Shown here piece by piece: positions 5,379 through 9,101 of a stretch of DNA of 9,101 bases; within the stretch, counting starts at the first letter, position 1; each line of letters opens with the position of its first letter. Under the pieces are notes generated by a model. The model was not told the DNA's origin. It saw only the letters and a list, made by a program, of their open reading frames with translations, and searched no databases. The position numbers were made by a program, and so were the translations under genes. This DNA is from Promethearchaeota archaeon (GTDB lineage Archaea > Asgardarchaeota > Lokiarchaeia > Sigyniarchaeales > Promethearchaeaceae), in NCBI GenBank assembly GCA_014729055.1, contig WJKO01000633.1, forward strand, positions 1-9,101, given 5' to 3'.

Positions 5379-7166
5379 TTATTGTATTTCTAATAAAATT
5401 GTAGTATATTCTTGTATCTTTATACTCATTTGGATTAAACCATCAGATGCTTGCACATAAAATGAATTTGTTGTAGATAGACTGGCGGTTTCTTGTAGTG
5501 AAGAAATTTGTTCATTCGTGACATAATCAGGAGAGCCCATTGATTCCCAAGCTCGAAAGGCGTTGTTGTTTTGACGATTGATTATATATTCCGTGACGTC
5601 AACGCCAGATTTAGCCGTCTCAAAAGAAATATCAACATAACGATCACGAAATGCCGTTTTGATTTCATTATGGTGTGATATGAGTATCCTTAATTTACCA
5701 TCAGTGCAATTATAGGCCAGAGTTTTAATTAAACCGCGATTTGCAGATAAACCAGTCGTTTCGGTTCGAAGTATAAATGATTGTCCAAATGGTATCCTTG
5801 AAATTAATTGTGCTACCGTATGAATCGGTTTGCCTACAACGGCATTACATTCTGTCAAGGGTATATCCTCGGGTATTTCAGAAGGAATAGGTGTGCCTTG
5901 TAGAAAAAGCGGAGTCAAAAAACCTCTGGTACCATAAAATGTCTGTGTTTCCCAGGGAAATAAGATATTATGAGAAAATAACCCGTGAAGAGTATAATTG
6001 TATTGAATTTGCAGTTCGACTAAGTTAATCAACGTGTGTGAAAACCATGCGGAATAATATTCGTGATCTCTAAATGCAAACTTTGGTCTATCATATTTAT
6101 TTTTATGAGAACCAACTATGGGGTCGGCTTCAGTACATATATATTCGATGTCTGGATTCTGATTTTGGTCAAACTCGGGAAATTGTTTCATTATTTTGAA
6201 ATAACTCTCAATTCTATTAACAAGATGTTCATGCGATGGGTGTAATTGGACACCATCACTTCCTTTAGTATGAAAACTTATAAAATCAATTGGGATCTCA
6301 TTAATGCTACAATATTCTAAGAAATCCTCAAACTCACCCATATCATTCGCGATGCCGGGACCTCCAACTATAATATTAACATTTATATCTTTAATAACGC
6401 TAACCGTTTCGTTATAAAGCATACAATAGGCGTCTATACCATCGCTCCAGAATGAGCCAGCATCGGGTTCATTCCAAACTTCAAACCGCCAAGTTCTAAT
6501 CTTTTCAACACTATATCTATCTATTAGATGCTGCGTAAAATTAGACACTAAATCCCTCCAGTCTTGCCATTTTTCAGGTATTCGTCTTTCAGGTTCATCA
6601 TTGGGTTGTGAACTCAACGCTATTGGCATAAAACCTAATTCAACTAAAGGAGTAATGTTACACGATATCAGATTATCATATAAATTATCCAGAATAGTCC
6701 AATCATAAGAGTATGTACCGTCACCATTGTCAATTACGACGTCACCCCCAGCATTTGCCGCACCTCTTCTATCGCCTTCGGAACTTGTAAAAACATTGTG
6801 TAACCTGGCATACTTGAATACATTTCGTGAAGTCTCATTAATATATTCCCAAAACTGAAGACCCCTTGGCTGTTGGGATGCAGCAAACTCGTCGGATGCA
6901 ATACATAAGGGATTTATCTCCCAACGAGCTATGTCGGCATTGTTTCCCTCTATGCTACCGTAATTATCTATCAGTTTATCATTATAAATTCTTATAGAAA
7001 CTCGAGTATCCAATAAAACGAACGATAAAATGCTAACCAAAGTTGCAGATAGAATAATACTTAAGAGAACAATGGTTTTCCGCCTTCGTTCTCCTTGAAA
7101 TTGGTTAATAATTTTTTGTTTGAAATTAGAAAGGATTTCTTTTAATCCAACTCGATTATTATTCAT
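5379..7166 (-). CDS. Membrane-anchored GH39-type glycoside hydrolase
   Basis: The 595-residue protein begins with a cytoplasmic basic segment (QGERRRK, residues 24-30) and a single hydrophobic helix (31-52), a type II signal anchor that would place the rest outside the cell. Residues 80-420 look like a GH39 (beta/alpha)8 barrel: KYARLHNVFTSS (118-129), ELGFMP (176-181), RFEVWNEPDAGSFW (227-240) with E233 as the predicted acid/base, IDFISFHT (293-300), and YICTEADP (342-349) with E346 as the predicted nucleophile. GH39 includes beta-xylosidases, alpha-L-iduronidases and related retaining enzymes; the sugar cannot be told from the sequence. A beta-sandwich C-terminal part (about 445-595) fits the family's accessory domain. 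Both catalytic glutamates are present, so it should be active. It lies 84 bp after the TIR receptor gene and 33 bp before the VanZ gene on one strand. Likely roles are trimming surface glycans or breaking down external polysaccharide. Confidence 0.85.
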   Translation of the reverse strand: MNNNRVGLKEILSNFKQKIINQFQGERRRKTIVLLSIILSATLVSILSFVLLDTRVSIRIYNDKLIDNYGSIEGNNADIARWEINPLCIASDEFAASQQPRGLQFWEYINETSRNVFKYARLHNVFTSSEGDRRGAANAGGDVVIDNGDGTYSYDWTILDNLYDNLISCNITPLVELGFMPIALSSQPNDEPERRIPEKWQDWRDLVSNFTQHLIDRYSVEKIRTWRFEVWNEPDAGSFWSDGIDAYCMLYNETVSVIKDINVNIIVGGPGIANDMGEFEDFLEYCSINEIPIDFISFHTKGSDGVQLHPSHEHLVNRIESYFKIMKQFPEFDQNQNPDIEYICTEADPIVGSHKNKYDRPKFAFRDHEYYSAWFSHTLINLVELQIQYNYTLHGLFSHNILFPWETQTFYGTRGFLTPLFLQGTPIPSEIPEDIPLTECNAVVGKPIHTVAQLISRIPFGQSFILRTETTGLSANRGLIKTLAYNCTDGKLRILISHHNEIKTAFRDRYVDISFETAKSGVDVTEYIINRQNNNAFRAWESMGSPDYVTNEQISSLQETASLSTTNSFYVQASDGLIQMSIKIQEYTTILLEIQ

Positions 7167-7192
7167 AGGTAATCATTTTTTCATTTATTCAA

Positions 7193-7250
7193 TTATTCAT
7201 TAGTTATTCATTAGTTATTCATTTATTCATTAGTTTTAGTATTAGTATTA
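7193..7250. repeat. AT-rich tandem repeat between TIR gene and GH39 gene
   Basis: Perfect 11-mers TTATTCATTAG occupy 7193-7203, 7204-7214 and 7223-7233, with a partial unit (TTATTCATT) at 7215-7223. They are followed by hexamer-like TTTTAG-TATTAG-TATTA at 7234-7250. Related TTATTCA units continue leftwards to about 7183. The array fills most of the 84-bp gap upstream of the hydrolase start. It carries no obvious coding capacity or hairpin and could vary in length by slippage. Confidence 0.8.
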
Positions 7251-9101
7251 TCAGCTTTTTAGTTTCTTTCCCTCGAGTATATCTTTTACGAATTCATAGA
7301 CTTCTGGCTCATAGAATGGATTTAAACTTAAGAATTCCATCAACGTTCCGATATCTTTTTGTTCTGATTGCTTTACAAACAATTTTGCTTGTCGTTTTAT
7401 TTCGGCTTCCGAGAGATATTGATTTCCATCGGAAGTAATTGCTCCTTTGATATCACCATTCTTTATAATAATGCGTGCAAGTCGAGAAGCATCTCCTTTA
7501 TTCATCTCAATAACCTTATCTAAAGTAGAAAGATCTACAATATCCATATCATCAAGAAGTTTTTTCATCTGTTCCATGCCGTTTTGAATTGTGGATATTT
7601 TCTCACCAAGCATTTTGTAGAGTTCTTTTGGTTTTGAAGAAGTATTCTCGGGATATTCAAAACCCATATCTTTACCTGGCAGTCCAATACTCTTAATATC
7701 ATCCCATGTCACTTCACCAGTTCGAATAGGTATCATAAATAGTCCATTTTCGTTTCCAAGTCGGATCTCACGTGCACAATCTACGGAATTATGAACTGAT
7801 TTTTTACTCGCAATGAATACAAATATATGAGACAAAGGAACCATTTCATCCATCCAATCGTCAATATTTCCTTTCATGTCTTGTTCACAATAAAAACCGC
7901 GATTCACAGATTCATTATCTCCTAAAACTTCCGACATTTCTTTAATCCTTCGTTTTTCAAAGTCTATTACTGCATGCGAAAGGAAAATATTAAGTGGGGC
8001 TCGTTTAACAAATACACCCATCGCACTAAGCACGGTAAGTGTAATTACAACAAGTACAACAATGCCTATTATAATTAGTCCCCAATCTGTTTGTTCTACA
8101 TATGAAGTAGGATCAAGAGGATCGGTATTATCATATAAAACTTCCATTTCATCTGTGGCCAAATCTCCATCTGTATCCATCATATATGGACTGGTTTTAT
8201 AATCTCTGATCTCTTGAAGGTTTGTGAGCGTATCATAGTCTGGATCTTCGGATGAATCAGATACTAAGGGTTGCATAATAAATTCTTCACCTAACATATA
8301 ATTATAATAACGTGCTTCAATACCATCAATAATGCCATCACTATCGGTGTCATTGCTGAACGTATTAGTCCCCCAGTTCCATTCTTCCTCAAGATAGGTA
8401 AGATCATCATCATCAAAATCATCATCTCCCCATTGTCTAACTTTAAGAATTCCAATTCCGTTGGATCCATCAGCTATTAGAGCGAGCCCACCAGAAATAC
8501 AATTGGCATTTTGATCTCCAGTAGTGGTATAGTATCCAATTTGCTTTGGTGATGTGCTGTCAGAAATATCAATCCATTCTAAACCATAACCTTCAACATT
8601 TAGATAGGCAACACATCCCATAATTTGTACGTCTTTTACGCTACCAGAAGCACTATAATGTCCCAACTCCGTTGGATTTGTTGGGTCACTGACGTCAATA
8701 ATGCGAAGACCATCAGATAAAGCCGCAACATAAACAATCTCATTTTGCACATCAATGTTAATTGAATTATAAACAACGCTGCTTGTTCCGAGAATATCGG
8801 GATGAATCGTATCAGATATATTCACACAACTAACACCATTGTCCCAATCTGCCACATAAACAATATTATTTTCAATAGCTACATCTGTCGCATTTCCCGT
8901 GTCTGTTAATGAAAGTTGAGATATACTATGAGCGTCTGAAACATTCACAATAGATAGCCCTGATTCTCCTTCTGCTACACATGCAAACCAACCACCCAAA
9001 TCAATTGCATGTGAACTACCACCTGCATCATAGGAATCCGTAACATGCATATTAGAAATATCAGAAACGTCAAGGGTCTTAAAGCCGTCATCTCCACAAG
9101 C
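7251..9101 (-). CDS. Receptor-like transmembrane TIR protein: LVIVD-repeat ectodomain, Ca-binding repeats, one TM helix, cytoplasmic TIR domain (5'-partial)
   Basis: The frame is open to the right edge, so the N-terminus is missing; 616 codons are visible (residue 1 at 9099-9101), and the ATG at 9050 is internal. Six LVIVD-type propeller repeats end near residues 17, 61, 102, 144, 186 and 226, each with a G-xx-I/V-x-V/I-S-D signature such as GLRIIDVSDPTNP. Acidic TSP3-like Ca-binding repeats follow (DDDFDDDD at 226-233; DTDSDG; DTDGD). One hydrophobic helix spans about 342-365 (nt 8007-8084), then basic KR. The inside part begins with a TIR domain (369-507): NIFLSHAVIDFEKRR, a BB-loop-like GFYCEQDMKGN, VFIASKKSVHNS, and SVDCAREIRLG, where E445 (nt 7767-7769) matches the catalytic NADase glutamate of TIR domains. 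The usual W before the C is D here. A further ~100 helical residues of unknown type end the protein. It probably senses a surface ligand and signals inward, perhaps by NAD+ cleavage. It heads a likely operon with the hydrolase. Confidence 0.88.
   Translation of the reverse strand, partial: ACGDDGFKTLDVSDISNMHVTDSYDAGGSSHAIDLGGWFACVAEGESGLSIVNVSDAHSISQLSLTDTGNATDVAIENNIVYVADWDNGVSCVNISDTIHPDILGTSSVVYNSINIDVQNEIVYVAALSDGLRIIDVSDPTNPTELGHYSASGSVKDVQIMGCVAYLNVEGYGLEWIDISDSTSPKQIGYYTTTGDQNANCISGGLALIADGSNGIGILKVRQWGDDDFDDDDLTYLEEEWNWGTNTFSNDTDSDGIIDGIEARYYNYMLGEEFIMQPLVSDSSEDPDYDTLTNLQEIRDYKTSPYMMDTDGDLATDEMEVLYDNTDPLDPTSYVEQTDWGLIIIGIVVLVVITLTVLSAMGVFVKRAPLNIFLSHAVIDFEKRRIKEMSEVLGDNESVNRGFYCEQDMKGNIDDWMDEMVPLSHIFVFIASKKSVHNSVDCAREIRLGNENGLFMIPIRTGEVTWDDIKSIGLPGKDMGFEYPENTSSKPKELYKMLGEKISTIQNGMEQMKKLLDDMDIVDLSTLDKVIEMNKGDASRLARIIIKNGDIKGAITSDGNQYLSEAEIKRQAKLFVKQSEQKDIGTLMEFLSLNPFYEPEVYEFVKDILEGKKLKS

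Noticed and set aside
6063..6245. 60-residue plus-strand ORF
   Set aside because: Antisense to the GH39 catalytic domain, between the two catalytic glutamate motifs.
7193..7250. CRISPR array
   Set aside because: Units are 11 bp and adjacent, with no unique spacers and no cas genes.
7251..9101. Thoeris-type defence system
   Set aside because: No ThsA-like NADase effector is present, and the TIR domain here is fused to a membrane receptor rather than free.

Overview
The window suggests a low-GC archaeon, possibly an Asgard (Promethearchaeota) lineage. The pointers are AT-rich TATA-like boxes upstream of genes, at least one gene that looks leaderless, LVIVD-repeat and TSP3-type surface-protein modules, a stand-alone larB, a HEPN/MNT pair and multi-cluster ferredoxin-type proteins. 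The lineage is an inference from gene content, since there is no rRNA or other marker here. Coding density is high and no gene-free stretch exceeds about 150 bases.

Left part (1-3949): an extended-SDR NAD(P)-dependent epimerase/dehydratase with an unusual Lys/Ala/Glu/Arg-rich coiled-coil tail runs off the left edge on the minus strand. It is divergent from a plus-strand AlkD-type DNA alkylation repair gene with a TTG start and a clear Shine-Dalgarno site. Convergent to that gene is a minus-strand row of three: hepT (HEPN toxin), mntA (nucleotidyltransferase antitoxin) overlapping it, and larB (nickel-pincer cofactor synthesis) 26 nt further on.

Middle (3950-4924): a short AT-rich divergent region carries a direct repeat and a tandem 9-mer. 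It precedes a plus-strand iron-sulfur protein with two C-terminal [4Fe-4S] motifs and a second, unexplained cysteine-rich region. The 3' end of this gene overlaps the VanZ-like gene on the other strand by 23 bp.

Right part (4902-9101): a minus-strand set that transcription would read as receptor-like TIR protein, then membrane-anchored GH39-type glycoside hydrolase, then VanZ-family membrane protein. The first protein is cut by the right edge of the window. It has an extracellular LVIVD-repeat propeller, acidic Ca-binding-type repeats, one membrane helix, a cytoplasmic TIR domain that keeps the catalytic glutamate, and an unrecognised helical C-terminal region. This Toll-receptor-like layout in a prokaryote, next to a surface sugar hydrolase, is the most interesting signal in the window. 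It could be a cell-surface sensing or defence receptor, but the link to its neighbours is inferred from position and strand only.
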